Positions 59,501 to 64,000 of a stretch of 64,000 bases of DNA are shown piece after piece. The stretch covers positions 120,412,384-120,476,383 of the forward strand of contig NC_133391.1 in assembly GCF_047511655.1 (NCBI RefSeq), read 5' to 3'. Within the stretch, counting starts at the first letter, position 1, and every line of letters begins with the position of its first letter. The stretch is from Castor canadensis. Taxonomy: Eukaryota > Chordata > Mammalia > Rodentia > Castoridae. Position numbers and translations under genes: made by a program. The notes below the pieces were generated by a model. That model was not told the origin of the DNA and made no database searches. It saw nothing but the letters and a program-made list of their open reading frames with translations.

Positions 59501-61408
59501 ATTTTAGCTGAAACAAGCTAGCTGCAAAAGACGTTTTTGGGGACAAGAAAAATGTGCATGTGAACTGGTCATTAGATAACATTACCGCATTATAGTTAAT
59601 TTTGTTAGCAGAATAATGGTATATATAGTTAATAAGGAAAAGAAATTTTCAAAAGAAGCATACTGAAGTATCTCAGTCTGACTGAAATGTCATGATGTTT
59701 ATAATTTATTACAAAATACTTCAGGGGGAAAATGATGCGCATATTATGGACATATGAGAGTTTCCATAATTTTATTTTCCTTTATGTTTGAAGAATCTCA
59801 AAATAAAGTCTAAGACGAGGATCAATAGGAGAGAATATTCTATCTTTTGGGGAGCGAGCTGAGGATAACTGTGGGATTAGGAAGTGAAACAAAAACCACT
59901 AGCTTAAAATGAACTGTTTTAGGCTATATTTAATATAAAAACTAGTATGTAATTTGCCTAACTTGCTTCAGTGTGAGATAATCTGATGTGCTAAAAATAC
60001 TAGTTGGTTTACTGTGCACATTATGGTTATAAAAAGGAAAGAAAGGGACAAACTCCAAGTCTCTGGGTCTTTTTGTGATTGGATACAGTAAGGTCAGGGA
60101 CCTTTCTAGTGGAGGTGATCTAGACTTATCTGAACAAAGTTATCATAAAAGAGTAACTTTTCTAGCTGGGTTTTGGTAGTTCATGCCTAAAAGCCTAGCA
60201 ATCCAGAGGCAGAGATCAGGGGGATCAGGGTGCGAAGCCAGCCCAGGCAAATAAGTTTTCACTATCCTATCTTGAAAATACTCAACACAAAAAAGGACTG
60301 GAAGAGTGGCTGAAGTAGTAGAGTGCCTGCCAAGTAAGCATGAGGCCCTGCATTCAAACCCCAGTACTGCCAAAAAAGATAAAATAAATAACAAAAAGGT
60401 TAACTTATCACAATTTATTGTAAGTCATAGAAACATTTGATATTAAACATGTTAAAACACATTTCTTACTTAATTACCTGTTTTGGCTGCCTTTCCAAAA
60501 CTTCAGCTTTTAACCAGGTTTCAACTTCTTCAATTTTCTTCTTATGTACAGCAAGCTCATGCTAAGATAAAAATTTGAGGTTTAAAATGAAACATTTCAA
60601 CTTGAACTTCATAGGGTTCATCAGCCCTATTAAGCTAAATATTTTCAGTGGAAAAAAAAATGCCAGGCTGGAGGAGTGGCTCAAGTGGTAGAACACCTTC
60701 CTAGCAACCACAAAGCCCTGAGTTTAAACCCCAGTACTGCCAAAAAAAAGAAAAAAACCCCAAAACATTCTTTTGATTATACTTGCATTTTTATATTGTT
60801 ACAAGGAAAACTCTATTGTTATGTTGTTATTACTGTATGGTAATGTTGGGTAAGACTGTAGTTATAAAACTTCTTAAAATTCAGAAATGTTTTTAAAGGA
60901 ATAAAAAGGGTTATTACAATTTAGTAAAATTAAATAATGAAATTAATTCCAGGATGGGGTTAAATAAATCTAAGATAAAGAACAAATGGTACAATTTCTG
61001 AATATCTTAATAAAAGCAACCTTACTACATAAAAAATATATAAACTATTGGCTTTTTTCCCTACTTCACAAAATGGACATCCCTCTCTTTCCCATCCATC
61101 CTCATCTACTTCCAAGTTAAATTATGTAGACATGCTTATATGATAGTTAGTACCTGAGTTTCTGGTTTATATTTATCCACCCATGGTTCATTTTCAGACA
61201 GACAGTCTTTTGAATTTTCTAGTCCAGAAATCTGTTCTAAAGAGGATAGCTTTCCTTTTTTTGTAGCTGGAAATCTGCTTTCTAATGCTGAAGGCACATT
61301 TTTTCTTCTATGACTTGAATTATTAACACCTAAAGATTCTTCAGTAATAGTAGAGACGGCTGTATTCTCTGGAAAATCATCAAATGATGGGTCTACCCAG
61401 TCTGTTAT
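31103..61408 (-). CDS. RAD17: RAD17 checkpoint clamp loader, coding exons 2-16 (first coding exon outside window)
   Basis: RAD17 replaces RFC1 in a five-subunit AAA+ loader that places the RAD9-RAD1-HUS1 clamp on damaged chromatin and supports ATR signalling in the nucleus. Fifteen exons join in one open frame of 661 residues plus stop (human protein about 670-681). Visible marks, numbered from the first visible residue: RFC-type WVDKYKP near 77-83, Walker [11 protein letters not shown] (122-131) in the exon at 57440, Walker B ILVED (208-212) split between two exons, sensor-type region [13 protein letters not shown] in the exon at 52094, and an acidic tail ending EDYDSDGT. Two SQ sites near 625 and 635 correspond to the ATM/ATR phosphorylation sites of human RAD17. 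The short N-terminal exon before [12 protein letters not shown] is not seen and should lie beyond 64,000. No inactivating change found. Confidence 0.97.
31350..31735. other. RAD17 intron 15, unassigned left part
   Basis: AT-rich intron sequence with no repeat or exon recognised. Confidence 0.5.
31740..32400. mobile_element. Old L1 fragments with younger L1 3' UTR inserted (RAD17 intron)
   Basis: 31740-31890 and about 32265-32400 look like an old plus-strand LINE ORF2 end (TTGGTGGCAAGGGTTAGAAG). Between them a minus-strand L1 3' UTR lies at about 31900-32245 (TTGGGTCACTTCCCCCTTCT), itself containing a T run at 31975-31992. Confidence 0.5.
32685..32900 (-). repeat. ID plus 7SL-like SINE
   Basis: Reversed ID (GCTAAGCAAGTGGTCTTCCA) then a T run and 7SL-like unit ending GGAATTACAGGTAAGCACCA. 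Confidence 0.75.
32905..33790. other. RAD17 intron 15, unassigned right part
   Basis: No exon other than the one starting at 33795; no repeat recognised. Confidence 0.5.
33795..33852 (-). CDS. RAD17: RAD17 coding exon 15, 58 bp
   Basis: Completes an Ala codon, then [18 protein letters not shown] plus two bases; TTTCAG acceptor, GTAAGC donor. It is separated from exon 14 by the largest intron seen here (about 8.5 kb of repeats). Confidence 0.95.
33954..34225 (-). repeat. (AC)n and dimeric SINE
   Basis: (AC)n at 33954-33978, then a reversed tRNA-type plus 7SL-type SINE at 34010-34225 (ACTGCTTGAGCCATACCTCC; CTGGCCTTGAACTGTGATCC). Confidence 0.8.
34230..34560 (-). mobile_element. Old L1 3' UTR fragment
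   Basis: ATGATATACAACAGATTTCT and CATATTCCCAGTTCTCACAC resemble a reversed old mammalian L1 3' region. Confidence 0.5.
34560..35090. other. RAD17 intron 14 unassigned AT-rich stretch
   Basis: No exon; repeat origin not recognised. Confidence 0.4.
35095..35530 (+). mobile_element. Old L1 3' end
   Basis: CCCTAGTGTCCATCACAGAT, GAATAGTATTCAGTC, GTGAAATAAGCCAGTCACAA and GTATGATTCCACTTATGTGA are hallmarks of old mammalian L1 (L1M-type) 3' regions. Confidence 0.75.
35625..36080 (-). repeat. tRNA-type SINE and 7SL-like SINE
   Basis: tRNA-type at 35625-35712 beside a (TTTA)n run; 7SL-like at 35970-36080 (TACCTCGGGCTAGCCTCGAA). Confidence 0.75.
36150..37600 (+). mobile_element. Old L1 5' UTR/ORF1 region, nested with three younger insertions
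   Basis: Pieces at 36580-36745, 37030-37195 and 37380-37600 follow the order of old L1 5' UTR and ORF1 (GAAACATACAATAACCAAAG, GGCTCAACAGTAGATCTGAC, GAAAACAGAATGAAGAAAAA). Inserted are an ID SINE (36500-36570), a 7SL-7SL-tRNA SINE (36750-36995) and a younger L1 3' end (37200-37335). Confidence 0.6.
36750..36995 (+). repeat. Trimeric 7SL-7SL-tRNA SINE
   Basis: First unit truncated, second unit ends in a long A run (36886-36910), tRNA-type unit ends TTCAAACCCTAGAACCACC. Confidence 0.7.
37605..38755. other. RAD17 intron 14 stretch; one 7SL fragment
   Basis: 7SL-like minus piece at 37640-37700 (GGGATTATAGCTGTGTGCCA); otherwise no exon or repeat recognised, partly LINE-like A-rich sequence near 38540-38720. 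Confidence 0.45.
38760..39140. repeat. 7SL-like SINE (+) and dimeric SINE (-), inverted
   Basis: Plus unit 38760-38870; minus dimer 38950-39140 (CCAGGGTTTGAACTCAGGGT). Confidence 0.7.
39145..39480. other. RAD17 intron 14 unassigned stretch
   Basis: No exon or repeat recognised. Confidence 0.45.
39485..39860. repeat. 7SL-like (-) and dimeric SINE (+)
   Basis: Minus unit 39485-39600; plus dimer 39660-39850 (GCTCACGCCTGTAATCCTAG; CTCAAGGTGTAGGTCCTGAG). Confidence 0.75.
40130..40590. repeat. Inverted pair of dimeric SINEs with short loop
   Basis: Plus dimer 40130-40365 and minus dimer 40388-40590, about 20-30 bases apart; tRNA halves face each other. Confidence 0.8.
40795..41110 (+). repeat. 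Trimeric 7SL-7SL-tRNA SINE
   Basis: Units start at about 40797, 40915 and 41033; second unit has GAGTGGTGGTACATTCCCAT, third ends TTCAAACTCCAGTAAAAAAA. Confidence 0.75.
41245..41745 (-). repeat. tRNA-type SINE and dimeric SINE
   Basis: tRNA-type at 41245-41330; dimer at 41535-41745 (GGACTAGGATTAGAACTCAT; CAGGCTAGCCTCAAACCATT). Confidence 0.75.
41750..42155. other. RAD17 intron 14 unassigned stretch
   Basis: No exon or repeat recognised. Confidence 0.45.
42160..42355 (+). repeat. Dimeric SINE close to RAD17 exon 14
   Basis: GGCTCACGCCTATAATCCTG through GAGTTCAAACCCCAGTCCCA; ends about 35 bases from the exon 14 donor. Confidence 0.8.
42390..42510 (-). CDS. RAD17: RAD17 coding exon 14
   Basis: 121 bp, [18 protein letters not shown] through [13 protein letters not shown] plus one base; ATACAG acceptor, GTAATC donor. 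Confidence 0.95.
42957..43189 (+). mobile_element. L1 3' UTR insertion with 16-bp target-site duplication
   Basis: Body 42973-43173 holds only the L1 3' UTR, G-rich tract and A tail. It is flanked by ACAAAATGCATGGCTA at 42957-42972 and 43174-43189, exact copies. A tRNA-type SINE begins directly after (43190-43275). Confidence 0.95.
43190..43275 (+). repeat. tRNA-type SINE
   Basis: GGGCTGGTGCATGGCTCTAG through TTCAAATCCCAGTGCTACTC. Immediately abuts the duplicated L1 target site. Confidence 0.8.
43315..43690 (-). mobile_element. Old L1 3' region fragments with a 7SL-like SINE
   Basis: 43315-43405 and 43600-43690 (CTTTATTGAGATATAATTCA) resemble a reversed old L1 3' UTR; a 7SL-like piece lies at 43415-43520. 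Confidence 0.55.
43711..43860 (-). CDS. RAD17: RAD17 coding exon 13
   Basis: 50 codons, [16 protein letters not shown] through [15 protein letters not shown] acceptor, GTAAGA donor, phase 0 at both ends. Confidence 0.95.
43865..44295. other. RAD17 intron 12 unassigned stretch
   Basis: AT-rich, no exon or repeat recognised. Confidence 0.45.
44300..44780 (+). repeat. Two dimeric SINEs
   Basis: 44300-44490 (GGGCTCTGGTAGCTCACGCC) and 44565-44770 (ending TTCAAACTCCAGTTCCACCA). Confidence 0.8.
45030..45105 (-). repeat. tRNA-type SINE, shortened
   Basis: GCACTGTAGTTTGAACTCTG through CTTGAGCCACCTGTC, with a small internal deletion. Confidence 0.7.
45106..45465. other. RAD17 intron 12 unassigned stretch
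   Basis: No exon or repeat recognised. Confidence 0.4.
45470..45665. repeat. 7SL-like (+) and ID (-) SINEs
   Basis: Plus 7SL-like 45470-45580 then a T run and reversed ID 45590-45662. Confidence 0.75.
45998..46144 (-). CDS. RAD17: RAD17 coding exon 12
   Basis: 49 codons, [20 protein letters not shown] through [14 protein letters not shown] acceptor, GTAAGA donor, phase 0. Highly conserved clamp-loader collar segment. Confidence 0.96.
46243..46328 (-). CDS. RAD17: RAD17 coding exon 11, 86 bp
   Basis: Completes an Arg codon, then [18 protein letters not shown] and on to LLVQPE; TATAG acceptor, GTAAGG donor, ends in phase 0. Linker to the C-terminal helical domain. The following intron is only 98 bp. 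Confidence 0.95.
46556..48080 (-). mobile_element. L1, 5'-truncated, 3' half of ORF2 and 3' UTR
   Basis: On the minus strand, a 190-codon open stretch (47619-47047) is the L1 ORF2 C-terminus, ending at the same [10 protein letters not shown] residues as the family; a frameshift separates it from the next upstream open stretch (47768-47580). The G-rich 3' UTR is at 46610-46660 and the A/T-rich end at 46556-46590. Not able to encode a full ORF2 protein. Sits in RAD17 intron 10. Confidence 0.9.
48085..48160 (+). repeat. tRNA-type SINE
   Basis: AGGAGTAGAGCTCAAAAGGA through GTTCAATCCCCAGTATGAAA, next to the truncated L1 5' edge. Confidence 0.75.
48165..48525. other. RAD17 intron 10 unassigned stretch
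   Basis: No exon or repeat recognised. Confidence 0.4.
48530..48740 (-). repeat. Dimeric SINE
   Basis: TTGGGGCTTGAACTCAGGAC, CTAGGCAGGCACTCTACCAC and CGAGATAGGGTCTTGG: reversed tRNA plus 7SL unit. Confidence 0.8.
48745..49335. other. RAD17 intron 10, part next to exon 10
   Basis: No exon or repeat recognised before the exon at 49339. Confidence 0.45.
49339..49521 (-). CDS. RAD17: RAD17 coding exon 10
   Basis: 183 bp. With the ATTTAG acceptor it completes GGA and reads [16 protein letters not shown] through [10 protein letters not shown], a basic nuclear-localisation-like run, to ALGKILYCK plus one base; GTAAGA donor. A second AG five bases inside would shift the frame, so the outer acceptor is preferred. 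Confidence 0.93.
49705..49815 (+). repeat. tRNA-type SINE with A tail
   Basis: GGGCTAGAGACATGGCTCAA through GAGTTCAAAGCACAGCATCA. Confidence 0.8.
49980..50310 (+). repeat. MIR split by 7SL-like and ID SINE
   Basis: MIR ends at 49980-50035 and 50235-50310 (AGTTTAAGTAACTGGCCCAA) flank a 7SL-like plus ID unit at 50040-50215. Confidence 0.6.
50315..50835. other. RAD17 intron 9 unassigned stretch
   Basis: No exon or repeat recognised. Confidence 0.4.
50840..50960 (-). repeat. 7SL-like SINE
   Basis: CATGTAGCCTATGCTGGTCT and GCTAGGATTACAGATGTGCA. Confidence 0.7.
51190..51935 (+). mobile_element. Tigger/MER44-like DNA transposon remnant
   Basis: Begins ACAGTAGTCCCCCTTTATCC and ends near GACCACAGACAAGGGAGATA, a rough inverted match of the two ends. 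Middle has GAAACCACAGATAGCACCAA. Non-coding; RAD17 intron 9. Confidence 0.65.
51940..52005 (+). repeat. ID SINE fragment
   Basis: GTGACAGAACAAGGCCCTGG through TTTGATCCCTGGCACAACAT; about 90 bases from the RAD17 exon 9 donor. Confidence 0.65.
52094..52205 (-). CDS. RAD17: RAD17 coding exon 9
   Basis: 112 bp, [18 protein letters not shown] through [16 protein letters not shown] plus one base; TTTTAG acceptor, GTAACT donor. GDIRSAIN is the sensor 2-type motif of RFC-like AAA+ proteins. Confidence 0.96.
52250..52570 (-). repeat. tRNA-type and dimeric SINEs
   Basis: 52250-52335 and 52395-52570 (GACTAGGGTTTGAACTCAAG; CAGGCTGGCCTTGAACTTTG). Confidence 0.8.
52635..53310. repeat. Cluster of 7SL-like and ID fragments
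   Basis: Plus 7SL-like 52635-52745, minus ID fragment 52775-52815, minus 7SL-like 52890-53000 and minus 7SL-like 53170-53310, the last with a short internal duplication (CACTATATATCCT twice). Confidence 0.65.
53505..54035 (-). repeat. Dimeric SINE, ID SINE and MIR-like piece
   Basis: Dimer 53505-53730, ID 53888-53957, MIR-like 53965-54030 (CATTTATTCAGCTAAGTGCT; plus strand). Confidence 0.65.
54215..54480. repeat. tRNA-type SINE (+) and ID (-)
   Basis: Plus 54215-54290 (box B-like region shortened) and minus ID 54400-54480. Confidence 0.75.
54648..55125 (+). repeat. Two dimeric SINEs
   Basis: 54648-54830 (GGCTCACACCTGTAATCCTA) and 54900-55120 (CCTGGTGTTGGTGGCTCTTG). Confidence 0.8.
55217..55286 (-). 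CDS. RAD17: RAD17 coding exon 8, 70 bp
   Basis: Completes a split Ser codon, then [20 protein letters not shown] to EANK; TTACAG acceptor, GTAAGT donor, ends in phase 0. AAA+ lid region. Confidence 0.95.
55369..55494 (-). CDS. RAD17: RAD17 coding exon 7
   Basis: 126 bp, enters in phase 2, reads [17 protein letters not shown] through [17 protein letters not shown] acceptor, GTAAGA donor. AAA+ core strand and sensor 1 region. Separated from the next exon by only 82 bp. Confidence 0.95.
55570..55760. repeat. ID fragment (-) and tRNA-type SINE (+)
   Basis: 55575-55640 and 55665-55755; the second lies about 30 bases from the RAD17 exon 6 donor. Confidence 0.7.
55790..55842 (-). CDS. RAD17: RAD17 coding exon 6, 53 bp
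   Basis: Reads [17 protein letters not shown] plus two bases; AATAG acceptor, GTAAGT donor. It supplies the Walker B acidic Asp following ILVE. Confidence 0.94.
55845..56330. other. RAD17 intron 5, no repeat recognised
   Basis: AT-rich intron between exons 6 and 5. Confidence 0.5.
56334..56470 (-). CDS. RAD17: RAD17 coding exon 5
   Basis: 137 bp, enters in phase 1 (split Glu codon), reads [18 protein letters not shown] and on to [15 protein letters not shown] donor. It ends inside the Walker B strand, whose Asp is the first residue of the next exon. Confidence 0.95.
56475..57435. other. RAD17 intron 4; 21-bp tandem duplication at 56701-56741
   Basis: AT-rich and almost free of SINEs. TGGAGTTAACTGACTTTAGC and a near-identical copy 21 bases later form a tandem pair. 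No exon. Confidence 0.6.
57440..57596 (-). CDS. RAD17: RAD17 coding exon 4 with Walker A
   Basis: 157 bp, begins [18 protein letters not shown], so it carries the complete P-loop, and ends DDFKEILSF plus one base. TTTTAG acceptor, GTAAGA donor. The catalytic Lys and Thr of the P-loop are intact. Confidence 0.97.
57635..57990 (+). repeat. tRNA-type SINE and ID SINE with A run
   Basis: 57635-57720 near exon 4's acceptor (about 40 bases away) and ID 57880-57990 with a long A tail. Confidence 0.8.
57995..58530. other. RAD17 intron 3 unassigned stretch
   Basis: No exon or repeat recognised. Confidence 0.4.
58535..58790 (+). mobile_element. Old LINE 3' end and tRNA-type SINE
   Basis: GATATTGATAATGAGGGAGG, GGGAAATCTCTGTATCTTCT and CTAAAATTGCTCTAAAAAGT resemble an old LINE-type 3' end (58535-58690); a tRNA-type SINE follows at 58700-58785. 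Confidence 0.55.
58795..59160. other. RAD17 intron 3 unassigned stretch
   Basis: No exon or repeat recognised. Confidence 0.4.
59165..59285 (+). repeat. 7SL-like SINE
   Basis: GAGTATAGTGGTGCATGTCT through GTGAGACCATGTCTCAAAAG. Confidence 0.75.
59290..60160. other. RAD17 intron 3 unassigned stretch
   Basis: No exon; may be partly old LINE (59670-59800) but not certain. Confidence 0.4.
60165..60380 (+). repeat. Dimeric SINE
   Basis: GCTGGGTTTTGGTAGTTCAT through TTCAAACCCCAGTACTGCCA; about 100 bases from the RAD17 exon 3 donor. Confidence 0.8.
60478..60561 (-). CDS. RAD17: RAD17 coding exon 3
   Basis: 84 bp, 28 codons, [18 protein letters not shown] through ERQPKQ; phase 0 at both ends, TCTTAG acceptor and GTAATT donor. 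Helical segment just before the P-loop. Confidence 0.95.
60665..60750 (+). repeat. tRNA-type SINE
   Basis: GGCTGGAGGAGTGGCTCAAG through TTTAAACCCCAGTACTGCCA; about 100 bases upstream of exon 3. Confidence 0.8.
60755..61150. other. RAD17 intron 2 unassigned stretch
   Basis: AT-rich; no exon or repeat recognised. Confidence 0.45.
61154..61408 (-). CDS. RAD17: RAD17 coding exon 2
   Basis: 255 bp, 85 codons from [12 protein letters not shown] to [10 protein letters not shown], phase 0 at both ends. TTTCAG acceptor and GTACTA donor (somewhat weak). Contains the low-complexity N-terminal region with several SS/SQ-like residues and ends at the conserved RFC-box WVDKYKP. Confidence 0.95.
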
Positions 61409-61529
61409 CTGAAAGAAAGAAACTACGTAAATATTATTTTTTTTTACATCAGAGTAGCTGAACTACTCTAGAAGAAAATGTTCATATAACTTAAAAATAA
61501 AAAAACTCACAAATTAATCTTTGTTTACT

Positions 61530-61735
61530 TTTTTAGGTTTTTTGACAAGGTTTCACTACGTAGCCCAGGCTGGCCTCAAGCTCACAATCATCCTGCCTCA
61601 GTGCTGGGATTACGGGTTGACATCACCACACCCACCACCTTTTTATTTTATTTATTTTTTTAAAGACAAGGTCTTGCTATGTAACCTAGGCTGACCTCAA
61701 AGTTGAGATCCTCCTGTATTGGCCTCCTGAGTGCT
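61530..61735 (-). repeat. Two 7SL-like SINEs
   Basis: 61540-61640 (GTAGCCCAGGCTGGCCTCAA) and 61655-61735 (GTAACCTAGGCTGACCTCAA). Confidence 0.75.
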
Positions 61736-61758
61736 GGGACCAAATTAGTTCTTTAAAT

Positions 61759-62705
61759 AGAACTGGTTCTCCACTCTTGAGGATATATCCAAAAGACTGT
61801 GACACAGGTTACTCCAGAGGCACCTGCACATCCATGTTTATTGCGGCACTATTCACAATAGCCAAGTTATGGAAACAGCCAAGATGCCCCACCACTGACG
61901 AATGGATTAAGAAAATGTAGTATCTATACACAATGGAATTTTATGCAGCCATGAAAAAGAACGAAATGTTATCATTTGCCGGTAAATGGATGGAATTGGA
62001 GAACATCATTCTGAGTGAGGTTAGCCTGGCCCAAAAGACCAAAAATCGTATGTTCTCCCTCATATGTGGACATTAGATCAAGGGCAAACACAACAATGGG
62101 ATTGGACTTTGAGCACATGATAAAAGCGAGAGCACACAAGGGAGGGGTGAGGATAGGTAAGACACCTAAAAAATTAGCTAGCATTTGTTGCCCTCAACGC
62201 AGAGAAACTAAAGCAGATACCTTAAAAGCAACTGAGGCCAATAGGAAAAGGGGACCAGGAACCAGAGAAAAGGTTAGATCAAAAAGAATTAACCTAGGGG
62301 GGCTGAGGAAGTGGCTCAGTGGTAGAGTGCTTGCCTAGTATGCCCAAGGCCCTGGGTTCAAACCCCAGCACTGCAAAAAAAAAAAAAAAAAAAAAAAAAA
62401 GAATTAACCTAGGAGGTAACACACACGCACAGGAAATTAATGTGAGTCAACTTCCTGTATAGCTATCCTTATCTCAACCAGCAAAAACCCTTGTTCCTTC
62501 CTATTATTGCTTATATTCTCTCTACAACAAAATTAGAAATAAGGGCAAAATAGTTTCTGCTGGGTACTGAGGGGGTGGGGGGGAGAGGGAGGGGGCAGAG
62601 TGGGTGGTAAGGGAGGGGGTGGGGGCAGGGGGGAGAAATGACCCAAGCCTTGTATGCACATATGAATAATAAAATAATAATAAATAAATAAACAGAACTG
62701 GTTCT
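61759..62705 (+). mobile_element. 5'-truncated L1 with target-site duplication and nested SINE
   Basis: Body 61771-62693: ORF2 tail, 3' UTR, G-rich tract (62568-62630) and A-rich end. AGAACTGGTTCT flanks it at 61759-61770 and 62694-62705. An ID SINE is inserted at 62299-62400. Lies upstream of RAD17 coding exon 2, in the first intron. Confidence 0.92.
62299..62400 (+). repeat. ID SINE inside the L1, with its own target-site duplication
   Basis: ID body (GGCTGAGGAAGTGGCTCAGT to TTCAAACCCCAGCACTGC) with a long A tail, flanked by AGAATTAACCTAGG on both sides. The L1 copy at 1-560 shows the empty site near 269-285. Confidence 0.93.
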
Positions 62706-62934
62706 ATATGTTACTAATTATTTTTCTACTTTACAGTAAGTGCACAATTTGCATACTTGTCTACTGGCCCATGGTAATGATGAATGCCATATAAAAGAGT
62801 AAGAACAAAAACTCAATTCTTTCTATTAACTATAATCTTCCCAGGGCAAGGAATAGTATTTTTCTTTTTAACTCTTAGTACATCTGAAACATAAATATTA
62901 AAATTACCTACTTAAGAAAACATTGTGTGATTCT

Positions 62935-63185
62935 CGGTGCCAGGGCTCAGGCGTGAAATCCTAGTTACTTGAGAAGCAGAAATCAGGAGGATTGAGGTTT
63001 GAGGCCAGCCCAGTCAAAAAGCAAGACCCTAGCTACAAATACCCAACACAAGCAAGGGCTGGTAGATTGGCGTGCACAAGTTGTAGAGCACCTGCTTAGC
63101 AAAGGTGAGGCCCTAAATTCAAACCCCAGCGCCACCAAAAAAAAAAAACATGTGCAAAGTTCTGAGTTCAAGCCTCACCACTAAA
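62935..63185 (+). repeat. Dimeric SINE plus tail fragment
   Basis: GGTGCCAGGGCTCAGGCGTG through TTCAAACCCCAGCGCCACCA, followed by a second short tRNA-type tail (63150-63185). Confidence 0.75.
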
Positions 63186-63425
63186 AAGAAGGGGAAAAAA
63201 AGTTAGAACAAAATAAATGTTATTTTAACCACATGTAGCAGTAAGAAGAGCAACACTTCTGTGGTGGCCAAGTTAATAAAATAAGAAACTAAGAACAATT
63301 TCATATATATTCACAAATAATTCATATCGGCTTTAAGACCTGCTAAAGTAAAGGTGAAAAATCTTAATGCTGTAACCAGTAATTATGACTGCACTATTAT
63401 TTTCTTCAGTGCATGAAACAACTAG

Positions 63426-63466
63426 TATTTTTATACTTGATCTTAACCAAAATGCCAAGAAGTGAT
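63426..63466 (-). pseudogene. U2 snRNA-derived fragment (5' end)
   Basis: On the minus strand from 63466 the sequence ATCACTTCTTGGCATTTTGG then TTAAGATCAAGTATAA follows the 5' end of U2 snRNA with few changes, then diverges. Only about 35-40 of the roughly 190 nt are present, so it is a non-functional copy. Confidence 0.75.
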
Positions 63467-63599
63467 GGAATTAATATTTTTATAAGTGAAATGAGACTTG
63501 TGATGGAGAAATGTCTAGGAAAAGAAGACTGGACAACAAAACAGGAAAGTCAATGAGCTCTATTTCACTTCTTTTGCTCTGTAGAAAACACTGCCCAGT

Positions 63600-63785
63600 C
63601 AGGTACCGGTGACTCATGCCTATAATCCTAGCTACTTAAAAGGCAGAGATCAGGATGGATCCTAGTTCGAGCCAACCGGGGCAAATAGTTCGAGAATCTC
63701 GAAAAACTCAACACAAAAACAGGCTGGTGTAGTGGTTCAAGGTGCAGGGCCCAAGTTCAAGCCCCAGCACCTCAAAAGAAAAAAG
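63600..63785 (+). repeat. Dimeric SINE
   Basis: GTACCGGTGACTCATGCCTA through TTCAAGCCCCAGCACCTC. Confidence 0.8.
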
Positions 63786-63789
63786 CAAA

Positions 63790-64000
63790 CACTGATTAAT
63801 CCATAGTTCCCTCTTATCGTTTCCTCTCTTTAAATCCTTTGTAAATGCATATAACAATCCTGAATTGAGCAATTTTAACCTAAACTATACTTAGCATTAA
63901 AAAGGTTTTTCTTAATTAGAAATTGAAAAAATACATTTTCTTAACACTCTAGCATAAATCTAGAAAATTCTAGCTTTGCACCTGGCGTTTGAATTTCCTC
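63790..64000. other. Window edge; RAD17 intron 1 or upstream exon region
   Basis: AT-rich. A possible minus-strand donor (CGCCAG then GTGCAA) at 63981-63980 cannot be tied to RAD17. Confidence 0.3.

Noticed and set aside
1-64000. CRISPR arrays, operons or a novel microbial-type system
   Set aside because: The window is clearly vertebrate nuclear DNA. The only regularly repeated units are SINEs and microsatellites, with no spacer structure.

Overview
This is a mammalian nuclear genomic window, most likely from a non-murid rodent. Split exons with GT-AG junctions encode two recognisable vertebrate genes, and most of the rest is interspersed repeats. Dimeric and higher-order SINEs joining a 7SL/B1-like unit to a tRNA/ID-like unit, plus an L1 family with a G-rich 3' UTR, suggest a castorimorph-like or squirrel-related rodent. 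The species cannot be fixed from the sequence alone.

Layout: both genes lie on the minus strand, in the order RAD17 (right) then MARVELD2 (left), as in the human 5q13 interval. From 1 to about 8.5 kb I see only repeats: an L1 3' end, an old L1 broken by a MaLR-type LTR that itself carries a SINE, a second MLT1-like LTR, and two tandem L1 3' UTR fragments. MARVELD2 (tricellulin) runs from a CpG-island first exon at about 30.3 kb to its stop codon at 10,697. Six coding exons give a complete 550-residue protein. RAD17 has its stop at 31,103, about 0.8 kb from the MARVELD2 first exon. Fifteen coding exons spanning 31,103-61,408 give 661 residues in one unbroken frame; only the short first coding exon is missing, presumably beyond 64,000.

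The two genes have unrelated jobs. RAD17 is the AAA+ clamp loader for the 9-1-1 DNA-damage checkpoint clamp. MARVELD2 is a four-pass tight-junction protein at tricellular contacts. They look like simple tandem neighbours; the GC-rich spacer probably holds the MARVELD2 promoter.

Introns and spacers hold roughly a hundred SINE copies, MIR, L2, old and young L1, two Tigger-like DNA transposon remnants, LTRs, microsatellites and a U2 snRNA-derived fragment. Several insertions carry clear target-site duplications, so their order can be read directly. I found no undescribed biological system. The most informative novelties are two L1 3' UTR copies with a SINE at the same internal site, recurrent (7SL-like)2-tRNA-like multimeric SINEs, and nested insertions with intact duplications.
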